The notes beneath the pieces are model-generated. The model saw only the letters and a list, made by a program, of their open reading frames with translations. It was not told the origin of the DNA and did no database searches. A program made the translations under genes and the position numbers. From Flavobacterium psychrophilum (GTDB lineage: Bacteria; Bacteroidota; Bacteroidia; Flavobacteriales; Flavobacteriaceae), in assembly GCA_945866505.1 (NCBI GenBank), contig CAMBHH010000082.1:1-14354 (forward strand): a stretch of DNA of 14,354 nt. The letters run 5' to 3'. Each line of letters starts with the position of its first letter. The stretch's first letter is position 1. Below are positions 6,972 through 14,354 of this stretch, piece by piece.

Positions 6972-7589
6972 CTAGATAGCTTTTTCCCAAGTTTTGGTCT
7001 CAGGATTGTACGTTTTAATCACTCTTGCTGGATTGCCTACAGCAACTGAAAACGGAGGAATATTTTTGGTAACAATACTTCCCGCCGCAACAATAGAATG
7101 CTTGCCAATGGTAACTCCTGCTACGACAACTACATTGGCTCCAATCCAGCAGTCATCTTCAACAATAATAGGAGCTGTAGAAACGCCTTGCACATGAATT
7201 GGAAGACTTACATCTTCGTAGTTATGATTTAAGCCGGACAGCGTTATATTCTGTGCAAGCCTAATGTCATTTCCTATCTTAACTGGCCCAATAATGGTAT
7301 TGCTTAATCCAATTTTAGTTCTATCGCCAATAATGACATCGCCAACTCCATTGTTTATAGCCGAAAAATCTTCAATTGTAGAATCTATTCCCAATTCAAA
7401 TCTATTCCAAGGGACAACGTCCATTCTCGTTCTGGGTCTAATATAAGCACCCTTGCCTTTTTTATGATAAAAAGGATTCACAAACCATTTGATCCAAAGT
7501 CTGGGTCTGGTTTGTTTAGGAATAAGAATGGACCAATGAACCCATTTTTTTATAGATTCATTCGATTTTATTTTTTCTTTTAATCCCAT
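6972..7589 (-). CDS. Left-handed beta-helix O-acetyltransferase (WcaF/maltose acetyltransferase type)
   Basis: This 205-residue cytoplasmic, acetyl-CoA-dependent sugar O-acetyltransferase belongs to the hexapeptide-repeat class. Isoleucine/valine-rich hexapeptides run from about residue 66 to 178, for example VIIGDRTKIG, IIGPVKIGND, CWIGANVVVVAGVTIG and SIVAAGSIVTKNI. The probable catalytic histidine is in the loop SGLNHNYED (His122), and the coenzyme-A-binding end has VAVGNPARVIK (182-191), as in the WcaF and maltose acetyltransferase group. The first 60 residues are basic and not part of the helix. It overlaps the upstream glycosyltransferase by 10 bases, implying coupled translation, and most likely acetylates the repeat unit or a precursor sugar before export. 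The target hydroxyl is not predictable. Confidence 0.88.
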   Translation of the reverse strand: MGLKEKIKSNESIKKWVHWSILIPKQTRPRLWIKWFVNPFYHKKGKGAYIRPRTRMDVVPWNRFELGIDSTIEDFSAINNGVGDVIIGDRTKIGLSNTIIGPVKIGNDIRLAQNITLSGLNHNYEDVSLPIHVQGVSTAPIIVEDDCWIGANVVVVAGVTIGKHSIVAAGSIVTKNIPPFSVAVGNPARVIKTYNPETKTWEKAI

Positions 7590-8794
7590 TTTATACGATT
7601 TTTAGTTGAAGTTATAATGGCATTGTAAATAGCTTTAACATTGTTCTCCCAAGTATGACTTTTAGCAAAATGTATTCTTTTAGCAATCAGCTCTTTAGAA
7701 TTATCAGCCAAAGCTTTTTCGGTTAAACTGATGTAATCTTCCTTGGTAGCACCTAAATAAACACACTCTTTAAACATTTCCATTGCTTTGGTTTGGGTAG
7801 CAATTATGGGTTTTCCCATGGCTAAATATTCATCAATTTTTCGGGGATAATTTCCAATTGTTAAATCGTTAGCCAACTGTGGATTCATTGCCACGTCAAA
7901 CCCTTTGACATAAGCAGGTAACTCAGATTCATCTTTGCTTCCTAAAAAATAAACATTGGATAAATGGTGCAAATTAGAATTTTTGAAGTCTGTGTCTTCA
8001 GGACCTACTAATACAATACTCCAATTTTTTCTTTGATTTGCAAGATGCACAATCAGGGCTATATCAAGTCTCAATGTGGTCAAAGAACCCACATAACCAA
8101 TTACTGGTTTTGGAATGTCTTTGAATTCATCTGGGATTTTTATAGTATCATTTTCATCGCTAAAATGCGAAACATCACATCCTTGACCTACCATAAAGCT
8201 ATTCGGATTGTATTGCAAACCAAAGTCGGAGAAAAATTCTGAATTGGTAGTCAATACATCTGCGAGTTTAATAATTTCAGGCTCTAAACGTTCTCCGTGT
8301 TTTTGCCAATAAGGTACTTTTACAAGATAATCTCGCATATAATAAACATATACTTGTGGCTTCAAAAATTCCTTTAAATGCTGGCCTAAAAACATCGAAC
8401 TGTCATTAAAGAGAATTACATTTTTGAAATCCAAACGGGAAACCGCAGTTTGAATATCATTGGCAAATCGGCGTGAATTTCTTTTATTTAATATTTTAAA
8501 AACGGAATGTAATGGAATCCAATTAATAGAATCAATGGTATTTTTGGGATATAAATTCCATAAATTGTGCCCAATTTCGACTAGGTCTGTTTCTAAACCT
8601 TTTTTAATTCGTATCCTTTTTTGAATGCTTTCTTTGTGTTTGTCGTTACGCTCCGTAGATTTCATCATTGGAGGATTCACATAAAGTACGCGATTGTTTT
8701 TGGCAAATTCTAAAGCAATATTTTTACAGTTACTGCCTATTTCTATATCCCAAGCTTGTATTCCGACCACTATAATATCTTTTCCCTTAATCAT
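7580..8794 (-). CDS. GT-B glycosyltransferase (TuaH-like group 1)
   Basis: This 404-residue retaining GT-B enzyme probably adds one sugar of the repeat unit at the inner membrane. The N-terminal domain opens IIVVGIQAWDIEIGSNCKNIA and includes the RVLYVNPP strand (35-42), like the TuaH-type enzymes that start by locating the partner family of transferases. The C-terminal nucleotide-sugar domain shows IGYVGSL (232-238), a VLVGP strand (261-265), and NYPRKIDEYLAMGKPIIAT (315-333), the family's donor-binding region in place of the usual EX7E. It overlaps the GT4 gene upstream by 8 bases and the acetyltransferase downstream by 10 bases, so all three are probably translated together. The donor and linkage are unknown. 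Confidence 0.85.
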   Translation of the reverse strand: MIKGKDIIVVGIQAWDIEIGSNCKNIALEFAKNNRVLYVNPPMMKSTERNDKHKESIQKRIRIKKGLETDLVEIGHNLWNLYPKNTIDSINWIPLHSVFKILNKRNSRRFANDIQTAVSRLDFKNVILFNDSSMFLGQHLKEFLKPQVYVYYMRDYLVKVPYWQKHGERLEPEIIKLADVLTTNSEFFSDFGLQYNPNSFMVGQGCDVSHFSDENDTIKIPDEFKDIPKPVIGYVGSLTTLRLDIALIVHLANQRKNWSIVLVGPEDTDFKNSNLHHLSNVYFLGSKDESELPAYVKGFDVAMNPQLANDLTIGNYPRKIDEYLAMGKPIIATQTKAMEMFKECVYLGATKEDYISLTEKALADNSKELIAKRIHFAKSHTWENNVKAIYNAIITSTKNRIKWD

Positions 8795-9944
8795 AATGTT
8801 GCGTTTTTATTTCATTATACAATAGAAGAACTTGTTCGGCCATATTTTTCCATGAAAATAATTTGTTTCGATCTATTCCTTTTTTACAGAGTGACTCATA
8901 ATAAGCCGGATCACCAAGGATTTTGATAATAGCCTGCGTGATTTCTTCAGGATTATACGGATTGATAACGTGGGCCGAATCACCTGCAACTTCTGGCATT
9001 GACGAAGTATTAGAGGTAATTACAGGCACACCACAGCCCATAGCTTCTAGCATTGGAATACCAAAACTTTCACGTAAGGATGGGTATAGAAAAATAGTAC
9101 ATAAAGAATAAATGGCTGGTAAATCCGTATTGATTACATATCCTGTTAACACAATGCTATTGATGAGGTCTTTGTCGCCAATTTCAAGTAACAATTTTTC
9201 GAGTTCGCGGGCATCATAATCCAGCATCACTAATTTATAATCGGATTTGCTTTGCTTTAGGAAATCTGAAAAAGCTTTTAAGGTTCCAATGGTATTTTTT
9301 TTAGGATCGGTATTACCAAGGAAAAAGAAAAAATGATCCGGTAAATGATACTTTTCTTTGACTCTTTTTAATTCTGATTCATCGGTAACTGGTTTGAAAT
9401 GAGTGCTAACCCCATTGTAAATTGCGGTGAGACGTTTGTCATCTTTCATTCCAAAAAACTCCCCAATCCGATTTTTCTCAAAATGGGAAACGGTAACTAT
9501 TTTATCACTTTTTTTAACAACCCAAGGCACAATTAATTTTCGATAAGCGTTGCCAAATTTTTGATAGGGAGTTGCACTTCCGGTCAGTATTTTATAATAA
9601 CTGCTCTCCATATAAATAATGTCGTGCAGAATGGTAATCAATGGAATGTCAGTAAAAATGGGAGCGGTGTTACTGGTGCAATGCAAAATCTCACAACCGT
9701 ATTTTTTGGCAGCCTTAGGCAATGCTATTTGTTCCCACATTGGATAGGAACCTCCATCAAGTTGAATAATTTTAAAATTCGGGGTTTCCTTTAAAACGGT
9801 ATTGTCTTCATCCGGTTTTACGAAGATAAAATACTCATTTTCGGTATCAATAAGTTGCAGGTTTCTTATCAATTCCAAAGCCACCATATCCATACCATGT
9901 TTTTTCTTGCGAAAAAGGCGTTGACCTTCAATTCCTATTTTCAT
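8787..9944 (-). CDS. Family 4 glycosyltransferase
   Basis: This 385-residue retaining GT4 is likely cytoplasmic and peripheral to the membrane. It begins MKIGIEGQRLFRKKKHG, the acceptor-side Gly-rich loop of the mannosyltransferase-like subgroup. It continues with TVSHFEKNRI (151-160) and the inter-domain IYNGVS (175-180). The donor domain has FFLGNTDPKKN (207-217), GYVINTDLPAIYS (268-280) and the signature ESFGIPMLE (Glu292 and Glu300 of EX7E), followed by GVPVITSNTSSMPEVAG. Many relatives transfer mannose, but the sequence does not fix the sugar. It shares an 8-base overlap with the next gene. The two genes form a GT-B pair that may act consecutively. Confidence 0.9.
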   Translation of the reverse strand: MKIGIEGQRLFRKKKHGMDMVALELIRNLQLIDTENEYFIFVKPDEDNTVLKETPNFKIIQLDGGSYPMWEQIALPKAAKKYGCEILHCTSNTAPIFTDIPLITILHDIIYMESSYYKILTGSATPYQKFGNAYRKLIVPWVVKKSDKIVTVSHFEKNRIGEFFGMKDDKRLTAIYNGVSTHFKPVTDESELKRVKEKYHLPDHFFFFLGNTDPKKNTIGTLKAFSDFLKQSKSDYKLVMLDYDARELEKLLLEIGDKDLINSIVLTGYVINTDLPAIYSLCTIFLYPSLRESFGIPMLEAMGCGVPVITSNTSSMPEVAGDSAHVINPYNPEEITQAIIKILGDPAYYESLCKKGIDRNKLFSWKNMAEQVLLLYNEIKTQHYD

Positions 9945-9989
9945 TCTATTTTAGTTTTTATGGAACATTGTACTAACTATTTTAAAATT

Positions 9990-11174
9990 TTAATTGGTAG
10001 TACCATGTTTGGTATGAATAAATTTTTTGTTAGCCCCTTTTATTTTCAACAATGACAAAAGCATCATAAACATCCCTTTTGGTAAACTCAGTAAAGCTTG
10101 AAGCGTTTTGGTATTGTAAAATGATTTTGGTATTGAAAAAAGGAATGACAAAACACAGGCTATTGCAATGATACCCCAACAATTAGTATATATGATTTCA
10201 TTGTTAAAGAGGTAATTGCTGATTACAAATAATCCTCCAAAAACGATGACACCACCTAATAATAAAACCCTTGGCGGCTGAATAAATTGAATTGCTTTGT
10301 CGAAATAATCAATATTTCCTTTTGTCAAAAGGTCTTTTAGAGCATTTAAAAAATCTTTTCTAAAATAATGCAGTTGTGCTGAAAGCCAACGTCTTCTTTG
10401 GTTGCCAAAAACATCTGCTTTTTGAATTTTTTCATCATAAACTAAGGCATGGTCAAGGTAAATAATTTTATGTCCTGCCTTTAACATTTTTAACTCGATT
10501 TCTTTGTCGAAACCACCTACAGCTGTAACGGTTGACATAAGCGATTTAAAATAATCGTATTTAAAAGCCATCCCCGAGCCAATGATGGCAGATGAAAGTC
10601 CCAATGCTATATGGCCTTTTCTGAAAATATGATTGTTTATTTCTTCACTAACAGCGTCTAGAACTGCCCAAGAATTATTCGTGTTTTTTGCTGTTCTATG
10701 ACCTTGAACTGCAATAAAACCCTGTTCGAAAACAGCATTAATTTTACCTAAAAAATCACGGGCCATTAAATTGTCGGCATCTAGAACAACGGCAATCTCA
10801 TAGTTTTCGGTGAGAGTCGCCATCGCCTTATTCAAAGCTTTAGACTTGGTACTTTTATCAAAACTAACTTCAATCAGTTTTATTGGCAATACTTTTAATT
10901 GATCGAGAGTTTCTTTTAAAAAGGAATCCGCTATAATAATTACATCAAAAAGATGGGCTGGATAATCTTGTAATAATGCCGAATTAGCTACTTCAATGAT
11001 GACTTCATCTTCTTTGTATCCGGGAATGAGCACTGCAATTTTTTTTTGTTCTCCTTTAGATTTAAAAGTGGGCTGTTTGTAAAACAAACCTGCAATTGAA
11101 AACACAAAAATGTAGAGTGTAGCCAATCCCAAAAAGATCAGCAAAACAATTTGTATTAGATTAAATACTACCAT
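9990..11174 (-). CDS. Processive-type family 2 membrane glycosyltransferase
   Basis: This 394-residue membrane GT2 has an N-terminal helix (about 5-31), a cytoplasmic GT-A domain, and C-terminal hydrophobic segments at about 304-347 plus a further one near 358-376. Motifs are in order: IPGYKEDE (50-57), a VLDADN metal site (130-135), GGFDKEIELK (220-229) carrying the acidic acceptor residue, and Q-R-R-R-W at 259-263, the QxxRW motif of HasA/NodC/BcsA-like enzymes. The usual DxSxD near residue 82 reads ADSFLKE. The QRRRW motif suggests a chain-extending or HasA-like enzyme rather than a one-step transferase, but in a Wzx/Wzy locus it probably adds one sugar. It lies 78 bases after the PRTase-HAD gene, the largest gap in the run. 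Confidence 0.88.
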   Translation of the reverse strand: MVVFNLIQIVLLIFLGLATLYIFVFSIAGLFYKQPTFKSKGEQKKIAVLIPGYKEDEVIIEVANSALLQDYPAHLFDVIIIADSFLKETLDQLKVLPIKLIEVSFDKSTKSKALNKAMATLTENYEIAVVLDADNLMARDFLGKINAVFEQGFIAVQGHRTAKNTNNSWAVLDAVSEEINNHIFRKGHIALGLSSAIIGSGMAFKYDYFKSLMSTVTAVGGFDKEIELKMLKAGHKIIYLDHALVYDEKIQKADVFGNQRRRWLSAQLHYFRKDFLNALKDLLTKGNIDYFDKAIQFIQPPRVLLLGGVIVFGGLFVISNYLFNNEIIYTNCWGIIAIACVLSFLFSIPKSFYNTKTLQALLSLPKGMFMMLLSLLKIKGANKKFIHTKHGTTN

Positions 11175-11252
11175 AAGACATCAATTAAATTTTGTTTTTA
11201 AGATTTTGGAAAGACAAGTCATCGGTTAATAAAGTGAGTGATGTCTCAGGCA

Positions 11253-12194
11253 CTATTTTTTTAATTTTCGTATTATATCTCTTATTTTTAAAGCATATTT
11301 TCGCAAAAAGGGAAAGTGTTTTCCGCTTTTCAGATTGTACATTAAAGATTCTGCCTCAAAAATCATCTCAAAATTTGCTGTACACAAAACCGGTTTTTTC
11401 GACAATCTATTGATCTCCACCGCTTGGTGGTATTCACTTTCAACGAATAACACATACGGTTTAGCCATATAAGCTTTAGCTTTATGATCTCCGTGATTAT
11501 TGGCTCGTTGACGGGCTTCCATATTTGGCAAGTCTAACATTACCAAATCATTGTATTTGATATTGTTAGCCTTTAACCAAGTTTCGGTTTCTTTGCGGTA
11601 TTTCTCTAAACGAGAGGTTACAACAGTTCCAATTTTACTGCCAGGAATAAATAGAGGAGGAGCATTCAAAAGAAAATCTATATATTTTGGACCATCATCA
11701 TTTTGTTCTGGTAAGGGGTCTGCGCACAATACACCATCAATATCAAAACAGGCTTTTTCTAAAGTGGTATGGTTTAAAATATTCCATTGGAAATATCTTG
11801 GCAATGGTACAATTTCAAAAAAGTAGTCTACCATTTTTTCTTTTCCAGCAATAATATAAACGGCACAATATTTTATGTCAAATTTTGATTCCAGATGTTT
11901 TAAACTTTCTCTTACTTCTACCATCGCCGAACCAGAGGCAATGCTGTCATCTACCACCAATATTTTTTTAAATTCGGAAATATCAAAGAATTGGCTTCTT
12001 GCACCTGCTTTATAAATATGACCATTCAAAAAGGAATGAATGTCAGTATAAGGCCTGTTTAAATACAAAGACAATAAATTGGCTGGAAGCATACCGCTTC
12101 TAGGCACACCAACTATCAAATCGAAATCACGGGGAATAATATTTAATCTTTTTAGGATGATATTATTCAAATCGGTAATATTTCTATAGTTCAT
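11253..12194 (-). CDS. Phosphoribosyltransferase-HAD phosphatase fusion, candidate PRPP-dependent glycan enzyme
   Basis: This 313-residue protein joins two enzymatic domains. Residues 1 to about 140 are a type I phosphoribosyltransferase: the pyrophosphate loop is VGVPRSGMLPA (28-38) and the PRPP-binding loop is ILVVDDSIASGSA (78-90), with the paired Asp82-Asp83 and the S-G of the usual T-G. Residues about 147-285 are a HAD phosphatase: motif I FDIDGVL with Asp151 and Asp153, motif II VVTSR (Thr193), a lysine candidate in the HGDHKAK region (about 234-240), and motif IV VLFVESEYHQA, where Glu252 and Glu254 replace the usual Asp pair. The role is inferred. PRPP-derived ribofuranose is known to be installed in some bacterial glycans as ribose 5-phosphate and then dephosphorylated by a HAD enzyme, so this fusion could do both steps. 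Salvage or nucleotide roles remain possible. Confidence 0.85.
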   Translation of the reverse strand: MNYRNITDLNNIILKRLNIIPRDFDLIVGVPRSGMLPANLLSLYLNRPYTDIHSFLNGHIYKAGARSQFFDISEFKKILVVDDSIASGSAMVEVRESLKHLESKFDIKYCAVYIIAGKEKMVDYFFEIVPLPRYFQWNILNHTTLEKACFDIDGVLCADPLPEQNDDGPKYIDFLLNAPPLFIPGSKIGTVVTSRLEKYRKETETWLKANNIKYNDLVMLDLPNMEARQRANNHGDHKAKAYMAKPYVLFVESEYHQAVEINRLSKKPVLCTANFEMIFEAESLMYNLKSGKHFPFLRKYALKIRDIIRKLKK

Positions 12195-12245
12195 AATTTG
12201 GGTTTTTAAAGGTTTTACACTTGGTTTTTATACCTTAGTTATTTT

Positions 12246-13721
12246 CTAATTTTTTAGTAATTGCAATTCAGTTTCTTCAACTGGCGTATCAAAAGTTTCT
12301 GGATTAGAGATTATTGCCAATGAAGCATACATTAATAAGGCTGTGGGCATCCCACCAAAAACCGCATTCCCATAAGACGCTGCCATTATTCCAAGAATTC
12401 CCGCAATCAGGGCACTTAGTTTTTGCTTTGCTATAGGATCTCGAATTTTAAACATGACTTTTAATGAAGCTTTTCCGAGAACAAAAAACAAAATACACAA
12501 ATGGATTGTTAAACCAATGATTCCCAGCTCGGCCCATATCATGACATACCAGCTATCTGTAGCCACATGTGAAAGAAAAGCGTTTGGCAAAAATCGCTGT
12601 GCCTTATCACCAGCGTGTCCTATACCACCGCCAAATGGCCTTGATGCCAAATAACCTTTAAGGATTTTTTGATTGTTAAGTCGTACTTGTAATGATGGTT
12701 CATTGGGGTCAAAAGCCGATCTCATTCTTCTTATTTGATCATTTCCATTTGCAATCATTGTAAATTTAAAAAATACAAACAACATAATTACTAGCGTAAA
12801 GCCAACAACAACAACGCGTACATTTTTACTCAAAATAAAATAGGTCATAAAACCTGCGAAGGGTACACTTATTGATCCCCTAGTGCCTGATATTAGCATT
12901 CCATAAAGTCCCAATATACCCATTGTGAGAAAAAATATTTTTGGTAATCCTTTTTTAGACATAGAATAAAGAATGCCAACCACACCGGCAAGTCCTTGGT
13001 TAGCGCCGAATTGGCCTGCATCACTCATAAAGGAAAAAATTCTTAACTTGCCAAATAAAATATGGGTTTGGGCTGCGCCGCCATTAAGCCATGCTTGTTC
13101 TGCTTCATCTACTCCAAAAAACAATTGAATCATTCCCTTTAGTGTCGCTATTATGGAGAAAACACCCCATACGTAAAGAAACACATCCAGTTTTTTTTGA
13201 GTGTTTATAAGCATCAAAGTTAGCGGAATAAACAAAAAGAAATAAAACCCAATACCTCTGCCCGCAATCCAAGCCTCTACACTTCGAGCTTCTGGATTTA
13301 CGAGTTGAAATATGCAATACAATAACCATATAGCTGCAAAGTAGGTAATGTTCTTATTAACTGGAGACCAATCAATTCTTTCTTTAAATTTAGAAAAAAA
13401 TAAGGCTAAATAGGTCAAAATAATAATGCCGTCAATACCGAAACCTAGGGGTAGTCCGGGAATATAGCGTGTTGCGCCAAGTACTAAGAAATTAAGTCCA
13501 ATTGCTGTAAAAAATCCTAATATAGGATGGTTAAATAGCTTATATAAATACAAACCACCAAAAATCAATGCAAATAAAATCCCTAAACCAGTCATTTCTA
13601 ATTTAGCAAGTATTACAGCAAAAAAGACAGCTGCTATAAATAGCAGTAGCAAAGCCTTAGGTTTAGTTATAGCACCTGAGCCAGAATTTTCATCAAAAGG
13701 GTTTATATTGACGCTTGTCAT
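12246..13721 (-). CDS. O-antigen/EPS polymerase, Wzy-like (O-antigen ligase family)
   Basis: This 491-residue protein has about ten to twelve hydrophobic segments and is an inner-membrane polymerase that links repeat units on the periplasmic side. The ligase-family core includes SGTRGS (278-283) at the start of a transmembrane segment, a large periplasmic loop around 319-400, and RPFGGGIGHAG (361-371), with the catalytic-region arginines of Wzy_C proteins. The first 20 residues are non-hydrophobic and the C-terminus is acidic. Its ATG directly follows the stop of the flippase (TAA-ATG), so the two are probably co-translated. A WaaL ligase would have the same fold, but the adjacency to Wzx and the glycosyltransferases favours a polymerase. 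A 51-base gap precedes the PRTase-HAD gene. Confidence 0.87.
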   Translation of the reverse strand: MTSVNINPFDENSGSGAITKPKALLLLFIAAVFFAVILAKLEMTGLGILFALIFGGLYLYKLFNHPILGFFTAIGLNFLVLGATRYIPGLPLGFGIDGIIILTYLALFFSKFKERIDWSPVNKNITYFAAIWLLYCIFQLVNPEARSVEAWIAGRGIGFYFFLFIPLTLMLINTQKKLDVFLYVWGVFSIIATLKGMIQLFFGVDEAEQAWLNGGAAQTHILFGKLRIFSFMSDAGQFGANQGLAGVVGILYSMSKKGLPKIFFLTMGILGLYGMLISGTRGSISVPFAGFMTYFILSKNVRVVVVGFTLVIMLFVFFKFTMIANGNDQIRRMRSAFDPNEPSLQVRLNNQKILKGYLASRPFGGGIGHAGDKAQRFLPNAFLSHVATDSWYVMIWAELGIIGLTIHLCILFFVLGKASLKVMFKIRDPIAKQKLSALIAGILGIMAASYGNAVFGGMPTALLMYASLAIISNPETFDTPVEETELQLLKN

Positions 13722-14354
13722 TTACTTTACTTTTTTAGTTATTTTTAAGTAACCCTCATAGCGGTTATTGGTGGCTTTATTAAGAAGCACAGAATAGAAT
13801 TTTAGCCCACTTGAAAAAATTTCTTTGAACGATAATGTCAATTCTTTATTCAAAAAATACATTCCTAGCCAAATACCGACTAATGTAAATAGTATTGATG
13901 CGACTGCTACAAGTAGCAAAGATTTGAAGATAAAAATGGCTATTAAATCTCCAACAACATTAGCAATTACCATAAAAAACACTTTTAAAGCATTAATATT
14001 TGGCTTGTTTATGCTGTCAAGACCGATGCCAGTCATTCGATCTATGGGCAATAAAAGTCCGTAAATTGAAAATACACGAACAATATCAATGACATTAAAT
14101 CCGGTAATTGGATCTGTTTTTAGATATTGATTTCCCGAAAGTAAAAACACAAAAAACTCGGCGAATATAAAGGTGAACAAACTTATAAATACAAATAAAT
14201 AGGTCAGTGCACCAGTATAGGAGTAAAACAAATCTTTTACTTCATCTATTTTATGATGTAAGCTTGCTTTAGACATTTTAGGAAATGCAGTGGCAACAAA
14301 ACTTCTTAAAGGAATTTGTTGTAATTCAGTAAGTTTTAATGGGATACTATAAAG
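13722..14354 (-). CDS. Wzx-type polysaccharide flippase, C-terminal part (5' end beyond window)
   Basis: The frame is open from the right window edge to a stop at 13722, giving 210 residues. An internal Met at 14276 is not the true start: the codons before it (LYSIPLKLTELQQIPLRSF and on) continue a hydrophobic, in-frame polypeptide. This is the C-terminal half of an MOP-superfamily oligosaccharide flippase, which moves undecaprenyl-linked repeat units across the inner membrane. From the internal Met it shows a short basic segment, then about five transmembrane helices (FVFISLFTFIFAEFFVFLL; VFSIYGLLLP; ALKVFFMVIANVVGDL; FIFKSLLLVAVASILFTLV and others), with a lipid-linked-oligosaccharide-transport type RMTGIGLDSI loop. 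The stop abuts the polymerase start. The missing N-terminus lies outside the window. Confidence 0.85.
   Translation of the reverse strand, partial: LYSIPLKLTELQQIPLRSFVATAFPKMSKASLHHKIDEVKDLFYSYTGALTYLFVFISLFTFIFAEFFVFLLSGNQYLKTDPITGFNVIDIVRVFSIYGLLLPIDRMTGIGLDSINKPNINALKVFFMVIANVVGDLIAIFIFKSLLLVAVASILFTLVGIWLGMYFLNKELTLSFKEIFSSGLKFYSVLLNKATNNRYEGYLKITKKVK

Noticed and set aside
6943..6990. TTG at 6990 as the start of the acyltransferase-3, with an N-terminal extension of 16 residues overlapping the acetyltransferase
   Set aside because: The family signature (MNSDKDQTIETLRG and first helix) begins at the ATG at 6942, and the extension reads as basic non-conserved sequence ahead of it.
1593..12654. 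Plus-strand open frames inside the minus-strand genes, such as those near 5204-5659, 7264-7446, 11551-11826 and 12454-12654
   Set aside because: They lie antisense to genes with clear family motifs, and their sequences show no recognisable domains; they are treated as shadows of the real genes.
13722..14276. Met at 14276 as the start of a 184-residue membrane protein
   Set aside because: The frame is open to the window edge with 26 more in-frame codons of flippase-like sequence, so the visible piece is a C-terminal part of a longer Wzx protein.
1..14354. CRISPR arrays, tRNA or rRNA genes
   Set aside because: No regularly spaced repeats and no recognisable structural-RNA sequences were seen on either strand.

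Overview
The window is AT-rich and carries one long convoy of genes, all on the minus strand, from the right edge down to about position 289. Gaps are never larger than 78 bases and are often overlaps. Base composition, the lack of clear Shine-Dalgarno sequences, the protein families, and a transposase start resembling Bacteroidetes IS1380 elements all suggest a Flavobacteriia-type Bacteroidetes (Flavobacterium or a relative). This taxonomic call is inference.

Right and centre (about 4696-14354, read right to left): a Wzx/Wzy-type surface polysaccharide (EPS, capsule or O-antigen) locus. In transcription order it holds the C-terminal part of a Wzx flippase (cut by the window edge), a Wzy-like O-antigen polymerase, a two-domain phosphoribosyltransferase-HAD phosphatase protein, a membrane GT2, a GT4, a second GT-B glycosyltransferase, a left-handed beta-helix O-acetyltransferase, an integral-membrane acyltransferase-3, and a second membrane GT2. 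Together they would build a repeat unit on the cytoplasmic lipid carrier, acylate it, flip it and polymerise it. No initiating phosphoglycosyltransferase or outer-membrane export protein is visible, so the locus must extend beyond the right edge or use genes elsewhere.

Left (289-4651): on the same strand and only 44 bases after the last GT2 lies a four-gene redox module. It holds a Tat-type gluconate-2-dehydrogenase subunit-3 protein, a GMC flavin oxidoreductase with a cysteine cluster, and two tandem paralogous seven-bladed YVTN beta-propeller proteins with N-terminal membrane anchors. The cytochrome c subunit that normally completes such sugar dehydrogenases is absent from the window.

Far left (1-143): the end of an insertion sequence, with the first 22 codons of its transposase and repeats at its tip. 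About 145 bases of non-coding DNA separate it from the last gene.

The most interesting items are the PRTase-HAD fusion, a candidate PRPP-dependent ribofuranose-installing enzyme for the polysaccharide, and the cytochrome-less GMC dehydrogenase with its duplicated propellers next to the polysaccharide genes.
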